64,000 nucleotides of DNA from Candidatus Obscuribacterales bacterium (GTDB taxonomy: Bacteria > Cyanobacteriota > Vampirovibrionia > Obscuribacterales > Obscuribacteraceae). The stretch is from contig JAHBVO010000004.1 of assembly GCA_019637435.1 (NCBI GenBank), forward strand, positions 558,001-622,000, given 5' to 3'. Shown here piece by piece: positions 44,712-53,702 of the stretch (its first letter is position 1; each line of letters begins with the position of its first letter). A model generated the notes under the pieces. That model did no database searches and was not told where the DNA came from. It saw nothing but the letters and a program-made list of their open reading frames with translations. The translations under genes were made by a program, and so were the position numbers.

Positions 44712-44966
44712 TAAACACTCCAGTGGGCTATTAATTCAATTCCCGCTTGACTACCGTTTTTCTCACGATCTTGCCATGATCACCACTATTTGGAAGTCAT
44801 CATATATAATTTCAGAGCTGCAATACTTTTCGAACTTAGTTTTTTGGCTATGTTGCTGGTGTGAAAGGTGTCAATGGCGGATTGGTCTACAATACCGTGA
44901 CTTTTGCATAGTTTCTCTTATATAACGGGTCTTTGGGGCTTCAGCTTAAATCGAAAAATAAGTCAT

Positions 44967-45425
44967 ATGAGAACTCTGGCCATACTGTCAGCGCTGTTTG
45001 GTGGCTTTCGACGAAAAGGTCGCGCTCGCTCAGGTGGAATTTTCGCAATCTTAATTGGTGCCGTTTTTCTCGCCTGCGTGACACTCACGTCTGGCTGCAC
45101 AACGCATACCATTGGTAACGCCGAACTATCGCGCAACGTTTACGTCGAGCTGGTTGATTGGCATGTGTCAGGACTTTGGATTTTCAACACGCCGATCTGT
45201 TGGATTCGAGTCGTCAACTACAATGACGTCCCAGTCAAAGATGTTCGGGTTCGATTTAAGACTTTCGGCTACAACGGAGAATTGTTGTCGAACGGAACCT
45301 ACACAATGGAAGGCTCCGTCGGCCCACGTTCCGTCAAAAATTTCGTCGAACAGACTGTCGGGCTGGTTGACCTTGAAAGTGACATGCTCAGCATAGAGCT
45401 TGACGCCGTCGAATCCGAGCATTAA
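44967..45425 (+). CDS. Lipoprotein with an FxLYD-like beta domain
   Basis: 152 residues from the ATG at 44967. After a basic N-terminus the hydrophobic segment GIFAILIGAVFLACVTLTSGC ends in a lipobox (L-T-S-G-C). The mature part resembles small beta-sandwich modules such as FxLYD: WIRVVNYNDVPVKDVRVRFKTFGYNGELLSNGTYTMEGSVGPRS. It is probably a surface or periplasmic lipoprotein. No ribosome site is obvious, and the frame is open to a TTG at 44904, so the start is uncertain. Confidence 0.65.
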   Translation: MRTLAILSALFGGFRRKGRARSGGIFAILIGAVFLACVTLTSGCTTHTIGNAELSRNVYVELVDWHVSGLWIFNTPICWIRVVNYNDVPVKDVRVRFKTFGYNGELLSNGTYTMEGSVGPRSVKNFVEQTVGLVDLESDMLSIELDAVESEH

Positions 45426-45501
45426 TCACTGATAGACTCCAATTATTTTTCGCCGCGTTTGAAACCGTTACGCCTGGTTGATAAACCCGGCTGTTAAACA
45501 T

Positions 45502-45530
45502 TTGCAATTCTTGGTTTATTTTGATATGTA
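45502..45530 (+). promoter_or_regulatory. Probable promoter of the ArsR-type regulator gene
   Basis: TTGCAA (45502-45507) and TATGTA (45525-45530) with a 17-bp spacer. The first operator copy begins at the last base of the -10 box, so a bound repressor would block transcription start. Confidence 0.45.
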
Positions 45531-45589
45531 TCTAATTAGATGCCTATCGAATTAGATGAGTACCTAATTAGACAGTCGTCTAAATTGCT
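45530..45589. promoter_or_regulatory. Operator array: four 12-bp copies at 16-bp period
   Basis: ATCTAATTAGAT (45530-45541, perfect palindrome), ATCGAATTAGAT (45546-45557), ACCTAATTAGAC (45562-45573) and a degenerate GTCTAAATTGCT (45578-45589). The starts are exactly 16 bp apart. Their position just downstream of the promoter and before an ArsR-type gene makes autoregulation the simplest reading. Confidence 0.7.
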
Positions 45590-45661
45590 GAAACCAGGCG
45601 AGCCTTGACTGGGAGTGAAAGCAGCAAAAGAAGCAGCCAAGTTGAACAGGAGGACAAAGTC

Positions 45662-46228
45662 ATGGCGGCTATGAGATTGGAAAACGTCCTGGCATTTTTC
45701 AAAGTACTTTCGGATGAGAGTCGATTGAAGATTGTCGGAGTCCTGGCATCGCAGGAGAGAAGCGTGGATGAACTGGCTGAATTGCTGGACTTGCGCGCTC
45801 CAACAGTCTCGCATCATCTCTCCCGCCTGAGAGACGCCGGATTGGTTTCGATGCGGTCGGAGGGAACATCCCACCTCTACAGTCTGAATTCGAAGGAACT
45901 CAGAGCGCTATCCAAGCAGGTTCTGGCTATGGAAACAATAGTCACCATCGCCGATGAAGTCGCCTCGGACAGCTACGAGCGAAAGATTTTGACTGACTTT
46001 TTCGACGGTGAGCGTCTGAAGGAAATACCTGCCAGTCGCAAGAAGCGTGAAGTCATTTTGCGCTGGCTGACGCTTAAGTTTCAATCGGGCGTTCGTTACA
46101 AGGAGAAGGAAGTCAATATGATCATCGGTCGTCACCATCCGGACTTTGCGACTCTTCGAAGAGAACTGATCTGCGCAAAGTTGCTGGCACGCGAGAACGG
46201 GGTGTACTGGCGACTCGATGACAAGTGA
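45662..46228 (+). CDS. ArsR-family regulator with DUF2087 domain
   Basis: 188 residues from the ATG at 45662, which has GGAGG eight to ten bases upstream. Residues about 8-90 are an ArsR winged helix: FFKVLSDESRLKIVGVLASQERSVDELAELLDLRAPTVSHHLSRLRDAGLV. The C-terminal 75 residues match DUF2087 (DFFDGERLKEIPASRKKREVILRWL...IIGRHHPDFATLRRELICAKLLARENGVYWR), a common partner of this helix type. There is no metal-binding Cys motif, so the signal is unlikely to be arsenic-type. Upstream operators suggest autoregulation. Confidence 0.92.
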   Translation: MAAMRLENVLAFFKVLSDESRLKIVGVLASQERSVDELAELLDLRAPTVSHHLSRLRDAGLVSMRSEGTSHLYSLNSKELRALSKQVLAMETIVTIADEVASDSYERKILTDFFDGERLKEIPASRKKREVILRWLTLKFQSGVRYKEKEVNMIIGRHHPDFATLRRELICAKLLARENGVYWRLDDK

Positions 46229-46251
46229 CAGGTTGGGCGGACCAGAACTGA

Positions 46252-46319
46252 GAGCGCCGCATTCACGGAATGTTTACTGAAAATCAGTACTACTGAATCA
46301 GAATTCGGAAGCGGCGCTC
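46252..46319. other. Branched inverted-repeat element (possible structured RNA or small repeat)
   Basis: An outer 9-bp stem GAGCGCCGC/GCGGCGCTC (46252-46260, 46311-46319) encloses two smaller perfect hairpins, CATTC-ACG-GAATG (46260-46272, sharing one base) and TACTGA-AAA-TCAGTA (46275-46289), plus a third weaker one. It lies between the ArsR-type gene and the fumarase gene. Confidence 0.45.
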
Positions 46320-46438
46320 ACTCTGCGTGTTAAATGTTTCGACGTTATTTGAATGAACATGAGCCAATCGTGGAGCGGGAAGCGCTAAAATAAGGCGTTT
46401 GGCTCGGGTGTCCCCCACGTTAGGAGAGGTCAGGAATT

Positions 46439-48076
46439 ATGTCGCACAGCGCCGGTAGCATCTTTCAACTAGGCAAGGATACTACAAACTACCGTCTCCT
46501 CAGTAGCGAGCACGTTTCCGAGGAATCTTGGAGAGGCGGAAAGATGCTGATGGTCAAGCCGGAAGCGTTGACCCTGCTGGCGAAGTCCGCTTTCACCGAC
46601 GTGTCCCATTTGTTGAGAACCGACCATCTCGAGATGCTGAGCGGGATTTTGAAGGATCAGGAAGCGTCGTCCAATGACAAATTCGTCGCTCTGGAATTGT
46701 TGAAGAATGCGAGCATCGCTGCCGGTGGGACGCTGCCGATGTGCCAGGACACGGGAACTGCCATTGTGGTTGCCCACAAAGGCGACCGCGTCTGGACCGA
46801 AACCGACGACTCGGTAGCGCTCCAGGACGGGATAAAGAAAACCTATAACGAGTGCAATCTGCGATACAGTCAGATGGCTCCCATCTCTATGTATCAGGAG
46901 TCCAACACGGGCAGCAACCTGCCCGCACAAATCGAAATCTATTCCGATCCGGGCGACACCTACGAGTTTCTATTTATCGCCAAAGGTGGCGGCTCTGCAA
47001 ACAAGACCTTTTTGTTTCAAGAAACCAAATCGGTTTTAAACCCCGAATCGCTTACAAAACTGCTCACAGAGAAGATTGCTGGATTGGGAACGTCCGCATG
47101 TCCGCCGTATCACCTCGCTGTTGTCATCGGTGGATTGTCCGCCGAGATGACGCTGAAAACGGTGAAGCTGGCTAGCTGCCACTATCTCGATTCTCTTCCG
47201 ACCGAGGGTGATAAAAGCGGTCGAGCATTTCGCGATATTGAGCTCGAAAAGCAAATTCTGGAGATCACGCGCAACCTGGGTATTGGTGCCCAGTTCGGTG
47301 GCAAATATTTCTGCCACGATGTGCGCGTCGTTCGCCTGCCCAGGCACGGCGCCAGTCTCCCTATCGGTATCGGCGTTTCGTGCAGTGCTGACCGTCAGAT
47401 CAAAGGTCGTATAGATTCCGATGGAATCTGGCTTGAGCAACTGGAGCATGATCCTGCTCGCTTTTTGCCGGAGGTCGAGTCGAAAGATTTAGGCACTGAA
47501 ACCGTTCGTGTCGATCTGGATAAACCGATGTCGGAAATTTTGGCTGGTATGTCAGGCTTACCCTCAGGCACTCGTTTGATGCTATCCGGCACGTTGCTGG
47601 TAGCGCGCGACATTGCTCACGCTAAGTGGAAAGAAGCGCTCGAGCGCGGCGAAGAATTGCCGGCTTATACCAGAGAACACCCGATTTATTATGCCGGACC
47701 GGCAAAAACACCGGATGGTTACGCGTCAGGTTCTTTCGGACCCACAACCGCCGGCCGTATGGACTCGTATGCTGACCTTCTCATGTCTCGCGGTGCAAGT
47801 CTCATCACGCTTGCAAAAGGAAACCGAGGCAAAATTGTGAAAGACTCTTGCGGAAAGTATGGGGGGTTCTATCTTGGTACCATAGGTGGTGCCGCAGCCC
47901 GACTCGCACAAGACTCGATAAAGAAAGTCGAAGTAATCGATTATCCTGAACTTGGCATGGAGGCAGTTTTCCGAGTGAAGATTGAAGACTTTCCGGCATT
48001 TGTCGTTATTAACGACAAGGGTGAAGATTTCTACGGCACAATTGCGGAAAAACGTGTCGCGCTAACAGCTAAATAA
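46439..48076 (+). CDS. Fumarate hydratase, class I (4Fe-4S type)
   Basis: Interconverts fumarate and malate in the TCA cycle. 545 residues, fused alpha and beta parts as in FumA/FumB. Iron-sulphur ligand Cys in GGTLPMCQDTGTAIV (C102) and further conserved Cys in TSACPPYHLAVVIGG and GVSCSADRQIKGRI. The C-terminal half has SGTLLVARDIAHAKWKEALE, HPIYYAGPAKTPDGYASGSFGPTTAGRMDSY and GKYGGFYLGTIGG, the characteristic beta-part motifs. The oxygen-sensitive cluster type suggests anaerobic or microaerobic metabolism, though that is weak evidence. TTAGGAGAGG lies about 10 bases before the ATG. Confidence 0.93.
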   Translation: MSHSAGSIFQLGKDTTNYRLLSSEHVSEESWRGGKMLMVKPEALTLLAKSAFTDVSHLLRTDHLEMLSGILKDQEASSNDKFVALELLKNASIAAGGTLPMCQDTGTAIVVAHKGDRVWTETDDSVALQDGIKKTYNECNLRYSQMAPISMYQESNTGSNLPAQIEIYSDPGDTYEFLFIAKGGGSANKTFLFQETKSVLNPESLTKLLTEKIAGLGTSACPPYHLAVVIGGLSAEMTLKTVKLASCHYLDSLPTEGDKSGRAFRDIELEKQILEITRNLGIGAQFGGKYFCHDVRVVRLPRHGASLPIGIGVSCSADRQIKGRIDSDGIWLEQLEHDPARFLPEVESKDLGTETVRVDLDKPMSEILAGMSGLPSGTRLMLSGTLLVARDIAHAKWKEALERGEELPAYTREHPIYYAGPAKTPDGYASGSFGPTTAGRMDSYADLLMSRGASLITLAKGNRGKIVKDSCGKYGGFYLGTIGGAAARLAQDSIKKVEVIDYPELGMEAVFRVKIEDFPAFVVINDKGEDFYGTIAEKRVALTAK

Positions 48077-48194
48077 AAATTATCGCTTGCTTCCAACAGC
48101 CTTGTTGGATTCGTTATTGATAGAGTAATAGTCAGAGTATGTCGCGCGCTATCCGCGTGTCTGAGCTCCTATCGCTTACGTAAAACAAGCCTGA

Positions 48195-51100
48195 ATGCAA
48201 ACGTTCGAACCCAGATCGAATTTGTACTCGCCGCGACAAGCGCGGGCACGTTTTAAGTCCGTCATTCTAGGCTGCGCAGGGTTTTTATTTCTCATCCTTT
48301 TCGCAGCCGGTTTCAGCACTTGGGACCACTCGCAGAAACTCTTCGAGGCACGCAAGTGGGTGTTGCATACATATGAGGTAATGCGCGCACTAGACAAAGT
48401 CGTGGCTGTCCTCAGTGATGCTCAGAACGCTGCTTACGGATTTCTATTAACGCGTAACCAACGTTATCTGCATGACTTCGAAGGAACGGAAGCCAGAGCT
48501 CTCTCAGCGCTCGACCAATCGAGTGAATTGACCGCCGACAACCCACTGCAGCAGTCAAGACTGAAGCAACTAAGGCCCGTGGTCAGGTCCAAATTTGCTA
48601 GTCTTGAGCACATTTTGAAAGCGCACCCGAGCGTCGACCCCAGGCTAGTCAACTTACTGACCGAGTCGTACGACCGCGAGGACATGGAGCGTGTTCGCAC
48701 TGTTATCGCTCAACTCAAAAGTGAGGAGGAACGTCTATTAGCCGATCGCTTGCAGACCTTGACCAGTGCGCGTGAGGCGCTTACCAGCAGGCTGATGCTA
48801 TGCGGCTTTCTGGCGCTAACCGGTTTCATCATATCTTCTCTTATCGTTCGCTATCTATTGAAACGTCAGGAGTACGAACAACAGCTCCAACAGGTCGTGT
48901 TTGCCGTTTCACAAGCTCTCGTTTCCGGTCGTGAGCGCAGCGAGGCAATTGAGGAAACCCTTGCCGTTATCGGCCGGGAACTGTCCTGGGATGTGGTTCA
49001 GTTCTGGTCGAAAGACGACGACGGCAGCAAGCTTACATGCGAGTTCTCGTGGAGCGGATCGCATAACGTCAATGCCACTAGTTTTGGTGCTAAATTGCGA
49101 GGTCTGTCATTTGAGAAGTCCTCCGTTATCGCCGGTCAGGCTTGCGAAAAAATGTCAGTTGTCTCAGTAAAAGACATAACGGTCGTGACCGAAAGCGCCA
49201 TTTCGTCGGTTGCTTCTTCTCACAATATTCACGGAATCATCGCCATACCGATTAACGACGCTGATAACTGCATCGGCGTCATAGAGCTTTTCAGGACCGC
49301 GCCGCTAAGAGAGTTTGATTTGATGTTAATGCGCTGTTTGTCTTCAGTCGGCGCGCAACTCGGTCAATTTCTGAGTAGAACGGAAATTGCAAAAAGGCTC
49401 TCCGCTAGCGAACGAAAGTTCAAAGCTATTTTCGACCACACTTTCGAGTTCATTGGATTGTTGACTCCGGATGGAACCCTGATCGAGGCCAATCAAACAG
49501 CTCTTTCGTTCATCGATAAGAAACGAGAAGACGTTATCGGATTGCCATTTTGGGATACGCCCTGGTGGTCGCATTCGGCGTTACAGCAAGAACAGCTGAA
49601 GTTGGCTATACAAGCCGCTTCCGCAGGCGATCTGGTGCGGTTCGAGTCCGAACATCCTGCTCCGGACGGCATGATGTTGGCTGTGGATTTTTCATTAAAA
49701 CCGATAAGAAACGATGATGGAGATGTGATTCTGCTTATACCCGAAGGCCGGGATATATCCGAAAAAAAGGAAGCGGAAAAGCGAGTGAGCGAATTCTATT
49801 CCACTGTTTCACACGAGCTTCGCACTCCTTTGACCTCCATCCGCGGTGCTTTCGGTTTGCTTGAAGGCGGTAAGGCTGGCGATTTATCCGAGAAGGCGAA
49901 AAGACTAGTCTCGATGGGGCGAGCAGAGTCCGACCGACTGGTGCGATTAATAAACGACATTCTCGATATCAGGAAGATTGAAGCCGGTAAGCTGGATTTA
50001 AAGTTGGAAATGCTCTGTCCGTCTGACCTGATTGAATCTACGCTGGATAACCTGCGAACCTTCGCGTCTGAGGCTCATGTTTCTCTGCGCTGTGAAATTA
50101 TCGACGGCACAAAGGTTCTTGGTGATAGAGATCGTCTGGTTCAAGTCCTCACCAATTTGGTATCGAATGCGGTGAAGTTTTCACCATCGGACTCGGAGGT
50201 GCTTATCCGTGCTAATAGAAAAGAAAATGTTTACCGCATTGAAGTCCTGGACCACGGAGCGGGAATCGGTGAGGAAGATTTGAAAAGGCTCTTCCAGATG
50301 TTCCAACAGATCGATTCCTCAGATAGTCGCCAGAAAGGTGGAACCGGCCTGGGACTGGCAATTAGCCGAGCCATTGTTGAACAGCACTTGGGTAGAATCG
50401 GCGTCGATTCTCAAGTCGGCAAAGGTTCAACATTCTGGTTTGAGTTGCCACTGTCAGCGGTATCGCCAACAGATATGCAGCCGGTAACGGTGGACGTTTC
50501 GATCTCTTCCGGCGTTAAACATGGAACTGTTCTTCTTGTTGAAGATGACGCCAATATTGCTGATGTGATCAGTATGAATCTATCCAACCATGGTTTCGAT
50601 ATCCAGCACGTGAACTCCCTCGGCGCTGCTGAAAAATCGCTTTCAGGCAAGGCGTTCGATGGTGTCATTCTCGATATCAATCTTCCGGACGGCAAAGGTA
50701 CGGATTTTATAGACAAACTCCATACATCCAGCAGTACCCACATTCCGATCGTCGTAGTTTCTGCGCAGGAACAGAACAAATTCAGCAGTCCTCTATTAAT
50801 CGATTGGATTTCAAAACCTTTTGAAGAAAAACGCTTGCTCAGCGCCGTGGAAGTTGCGGTGAGGAAACGCCCGGCTGGTCCGGCGCGAGTCCTGGTGGCT
50901 GAAGATGATGATGCTACGCGTGAAATAATTAAACAGCACGTCCTCTCGCTCGGCGCCGGCATTCAGTGTTTTGAAGCTTCGGACGGACAGAAAGCTATCG
51001 AGCTCACACGCGAGCATGAACCTGATTTGATAATTCTCGATCTGGGATTGCCCAATACGAATGGCTTTGAAGTGGTAACCGTTTTACGCCATGAGAAGGC

Positions 51101-51281
51101 TGCACGGACTCCACTCCTTGTCTATACTGCTCAGGATCTATCACCGGACGAGAGAAAGAAGCTGACACTTGGATTAACGACGCATTTCACTAAGTCGAAA
51201 ACGAGCGAACAGGAGTTTATCAAATGTCTCGTTGACACATTGAATGGTTTGGTTTCAGGAGAACAAAAGACGAAGCATTGA
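48195..51281 (+). CDS. Hybrid sensor histidine kinase with two receiver domains
   Basis: 1028 residues. TM1 (about 23-41), a CHASE3-like helical extracytoplasmic domain (about 45-195), TM2 (200-221), GAF (about 245-395), PAS (about 403-525), HisKA with FYSTVSHELRTPLTSIR (H540), HATPase (NLVSNAVKFSPSD, DHGAGIGEEDL, GTGLGLAISRAIVEQH), then two receivers: REC1 starting TVLLVEDDANIADV with VILDINLP, and REC2 starting RVLVAEDDDATREI with IILDLGLP. Both receivers keep the phospho-acceptor Asp, but the second reads TAQD where the switch Thr/Ser is usual. Phosphate probably passes from H540 to the receivers or onward. It heads the signalling block at 48-60 kb. Confidence 0.93.
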   Translation: MQTFEPRSNLYSPRQARARFKSVILGCAGFLFLILFAAGFSTWDHSQKLFEARKWVLHTYEVMRALDKVVAVLSDAQNAAYGFLLTRNQRYLHDFEGTEARALSALDQSSELTADNPLQQSRLKQLRPVVRSKFASLEHILKAHPSVDPRLVNLLTESYDREDMERVRTVIAQLKSEEERLLADRLQTLTSAREALTSRLMLCGFLALTGFIISSLIVRYLLKRQEYEQQLQQVVFAVSQALVSGRERSEAIEETLAVIGRELSWDVVQFWSKDDDGSKLTCEFSWSGSHNVNATSFGAKLRGLSFEKSSVIAGQACEKMSVVSVKDITVVTESAISSVASSHNIHGIIAIPINDADNCIGVIELFRTAPLREFDLMLMRCLSSVGAQLGQFLSRTEIAKRLSASERKFKAIFDHTFEFIGLLTPDGTLIEANQTALSFIDKKREDVIGLPFWDTPWWSHSALQQEQLKLAIQAASAGDLVRFESEHPAPDGMMLAVDFSLKPIRNDDGDVILLIPEGRDISEKKEAEKRVSEFYSTVSHELRTPLTSIRGAFGLLEGGKAGDLSEKAKRLVSMGRAESDRLVRLINDILDIRKIEAGKLDLKLEMLCPSDLIESTLDNLRTFASEAHVSLRCEIIDGTKVLGDRDRLVQVLTNLVSNAVKFSPSDSEVLIRANRKENVYRIEVLDHGAGIGEEDLKRLFQMFQQIDSSDSRQKGGTGLGLAISRAIVEQHLGRIGVDSQVGKGSTFWFELPLSAVSPTDMQPVTVDVSISSGVKHGTVLLVEDDANIADVISMNLSNHGFDIQHVNSLGAAEKSLSGKAFDGVILDINLPDGKGTDFIDKLHTSSSTHIPIVVVSAQEQNKFSSPLLIDWISKPFEEKRLLSAVEVAVRKRPAGPARVLVAEDDDATREIIKQHVLSLGAGIQCFEASDGQKAIELTREHEPDLIILDLGLPNTNGFEVVTVLRHEKAARTPLLVYTAQDLSPDERKKLTLGLTTHFTKSKTSEQEFIKCLVDTLNGLVSGEQKTKH

Positions 51282-51590
51282 TTAGCTTCTCGAATAGTTA
51301 CGAGACTCGACCTGTTCGTCCTCGCGCAAAATTAGGAAAGACAAAACACAGCATGCCAGAAGATCGACCAGAGGGGATGCGTAACCCTCTGGCGACCCTA
51401 CGGGTTGTCTCCCGTGTCAGTTTGCGTTTTTGTCTGCCACCCTTCGAACATATCAGACCGAAATCCAACAAAACAATTGGAAATTTGATGAAAGAGTGGG
51501 TGTTGTCCGTTCTTACGAGTTGCTAACAGGAATCGGATTGATACAGTCACAATTTAAAGGCATTATAAGGAGCAAGGAGAACTCGACCTC
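51282..51590. other. 309-bp intergenic region with a GC-rich hairpin
   Basis: CCAGAGGG (51368-51375) pairs with CCCTCTGG (51385-51392) around a nine-base loop, followed by a second small stem ACCC-TAC-GGGT. No T-run follows, so terminator strength is unclear. An ORF across it is not convincing. A TTGATA...TATAAG pair at 51538-51569 has a 20-bp spacer and is a weak promoter candidate for the next gene. Confidence 0.45.
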
Positions 51591-52694
51591 ATGCCGAAGC
51601 AAAAACTTCAGTTTGCCTTAGCTACTGTGATTTGTGCGGCCGCTTTGCTGAACTTGCCGTCATTTGCCGCTGAGGAAGGCGCTCCGCCGATTCCAGGCAA
51701 GGCGAGTAAACCAGCAGGGTTCGTGACGGAACCCTGGGTGGTCGATTCAGAAGCAGTCGGTGACTTGAACAAGGATGGACGGCCGGATGTCGCCATGATT
51801 TTGTCAATTGATGCCCAGGGGGGAATGTCCGCAGCACACCGTAAGCTCATTGTTGCTCTGAAGCGCGGCAATACTTTTGAGAAAGTTCTCGAAAGCGATA
51901 AAACGACCATGCTAGGTTTTGGTCCTTCCGGTGGACTTCCTCAAGTTGAGATAAAGAAGGGCGTTCTGATAGTTCACCATTATGGCGGCTCGAGAGAACG
52001 TTATGAGTATTGGCATAAGTATCAAATTCGTGATGGCCGCTTCGTTTTGATCGGTTTCACTGCGGCATCCAACGATGCATTGGATCCGTCGAGTCATCAA
52101 AAAGTGGACGTCAACACCATGACCGGAGAGATTTCATCAAATTGCGCCTCGAGTAAGGGGATGGTCTCTGAGCGCTTGCTGGAACTCTGGGCGGCGCCAA
52201 TAAAGGGAGATGAGCCGTCTCCTTCTGATTGGGGCGCTCCTGCTGTTCACGTCAAAACAGTTGACGAGAAGGGGAAAGTCTCGGCGACTCTGCAAGCTGT
52301 TCACTCCGCAAGGAAGCTGTTCGTAAAAGCGCAACTCGACGATGAGACACCACTGACATCAGGCGAAATTTGTCTGGTCGATGAGAAAGGGCGTATCATC
52401 CCTCCGGACTCTTCGCGTGCCACCATATACGGTTATCGTGTAAATACATACGATCTCCAGTCGGGTTTGCTAAAGGAACTCATTTCGAAAGATGGCAGCG
52501 GCGATCAACATATTTTGAGGTTAAGCGTGACGGTCAAGCCTCATGCCGCGAGCCAGAGTAAATTGAGCACGTCGATAAAGAAAAAGACGGGCGCCATCTT
52601 CTTAAGTAAGACCAAAGGCGCCCCCGATTTGCTGGAGGTGGATGTTCGTGACGGGGATCCGATTCATCCATTCTTCACGTACGGCGAAATCTGA
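51591..52694 (+). CDS. Secreted protein with a calcium-loop-like repeat
   Basis: 367 residues. Signal peptide MPKQKLQFALATVICAAALLNLPSFA. The mature protein begins with an FG-GAP/VCBS-like loop, DSEAVGDLNKDGRPDVAMIL, whose D-x-N-x-D-G-x-x-D pattern could bind calcium. The rest is unrecognised and looks beta-rich. A GGAG-containing leader precedes the ATG. Exported function unknown; the hybrid kinase upstream may relate to it only by position. Confidence 0.75.
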   Translation: MPKQKLQFALATVICAAALLNLPSFAAEEGAPPIPGKASKPAGFVTEPWVVDSEAVGDLNKDGRPDVAMILSIDAQGGMSAAHRKLIVALKRGNTFEKVLESDKTTMLGFGPSGGLPQVEIKKGVLIVHHYGGSRERYEYWHKYQIRDGRFVLIGFTAASNDALDPSSHQKVDVNTMTGEISSNCASSKGMVSERLLELWAAPIKGDEPSPSDWGAPAVHVKTVDEKGKVSATLQAVHSARKLFVKAQLDDETPLTSGEICLVDEKGRIIPPDSSRATIYGYRVNTYDLQSGLLKELISKDGSGDQHILRLSVTVKPHAASQSKLSTSIKKKTGAIFLSKTKGAPDLLEVDVRDGDPIHPFFTYGEI

Positions 52695-52874
52695 CCGTTT
52701 ATCTCGGCAATTGCCATGTTTTAGTGTCTATCCATGCGCTTGGCTCGCTGTCAGTCAAGCTTTCATCGTTTTTTGAATTCAGTGCTATCTAATCTCTGTC
52801 GCCAATTTTTCATTTTTTTTTGCGAAATGTGGCGCGACATTTGACTGAGATGCTTCGTCACGGAGACACGACGC
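52695..52874. other. 180-bp intergenic region with a short inverted repeat
   Basis: A T-rich tract is followed by AAATGT-GGCGCG-ACATTT (52825-52842), possibly an operator for the receiver-KaiC genes that start at 52875. It has a six-base central loop and no evident promoter pair. Confidence 0.35.
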
Positions 52875-53702
52875 ATGGACAAACCCAGAATCCTGATAAC
52901 GATAGATCCGGATGAACTGAGCAATTTAAAACAGATTCTAAACCCTCTATATGATCTGCAATTTGCTTACTCTCATTTTGAAGCAAAGAGACGATTGACA
53001 CATGAAAAGCTGCATCAAGAACTGGATCTGATTATCGTGACGGTGCCGTTCAGCAGCGCTGAGCCGCTTGAGTTCTTACAACTTGTGCGAGGACAGGAAG
53101 TTTTCGACAGTGTTCCGGTACTTGTACTCCTTCTTCACGACGTAGGCAATGAGTCTCGCGATGACCTGAAAATGCGCGCCGACAATCTCGGCGTATCCGG
53201 TTTTCTCTGTCTGACTCCGGAGGATGGTCAAATCGACGAGAACGAACTCCGCCAGGAAATATCGAATTGTCTGGTTAACCCGAAAGTTTACTCACGCCAC
53301 GAGCAGGAATCTGTTCTGATCGCCGACGGCGACCCATACGTTCGCAATCTGGCTCGGCAATTTCTCACAGAAGCGGGTTACAGTGTGAGCCTGGTAAGTG
53401 ATGGATATGAGGCGCTAGACCTGGCGCGAAAAGAAGTGCCGAAATTAGTGCTTGCCGATATGCTGCTGCCACGTCTGGATGGACTGGCACTCTGCAAGCT
53501 ACTCAAGACTGATCCCACTACTTCTCACATAATCACAGTTATTGTGACCAGTGTTCTGTCTGCGGAGGAACGAGCCAGGGCTGCAGGTGCTGACGCCTTT
53601 CTTCGAAAGCCTATTGAGAAGGGGCGCGTTCTTGCAATGCTTAAAGAAACGGTCGGTGCGCTTAGAAAGGAGAAGGAACATGCCAGTCGCGATGGAAAGT
53701 GA
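52875..53702 (+). CDS. Double receiver protein (one degenerate, one canonical)
   Basis: 275 residues with two CheY-like domains and no output domain. Receiver 1 (about 4-135) has the fold pattern (RILITIDPDELSNLKQIL...LDLIIVTVPF) but no phospho-acceptor Asp. Receiver 2 (about 146-262) is canonical: VLIADGDPYVRNL, VLADMLLPRLDGL (phospho-acceptor), VIVTS and FLRKPIEKG. CGGAGACACGACGC precedes the ATG. The gene overlaps the KaiC-like gene by 23 bp, so they are translated together and probably interact. Confidence 0.86.
   Translation: MDKPRILITIDPDELSNLKQILNPLYDLQFAYSHFEAKRRLTHEKLHQELDLIIVTVPFSSAEPLEFLQLVRGQEVFDSVPVLVLLLHDVGNESRDDLKMRADNLGVSGFLCLTPEDGQIDENELRQEISNCLVNPKVYSRHEQESVLIADGDPYVRNLARQFLTEAGYSVSLVSDGYEALDLARKEVPKLVLADMLLPRLDGLALCKLLKTDPTTSHIITVIVTSVLSAEERARAAGADAFLRKPIEKGRVLAMLKETVGALRKEKEHASRDGK

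Noticed and set aside
51278..51526. Small open frame after the hybrid kinase
   Set aside because: Crosses a strong hairpin, weak composition, no ribosome site; kept as intergenic.
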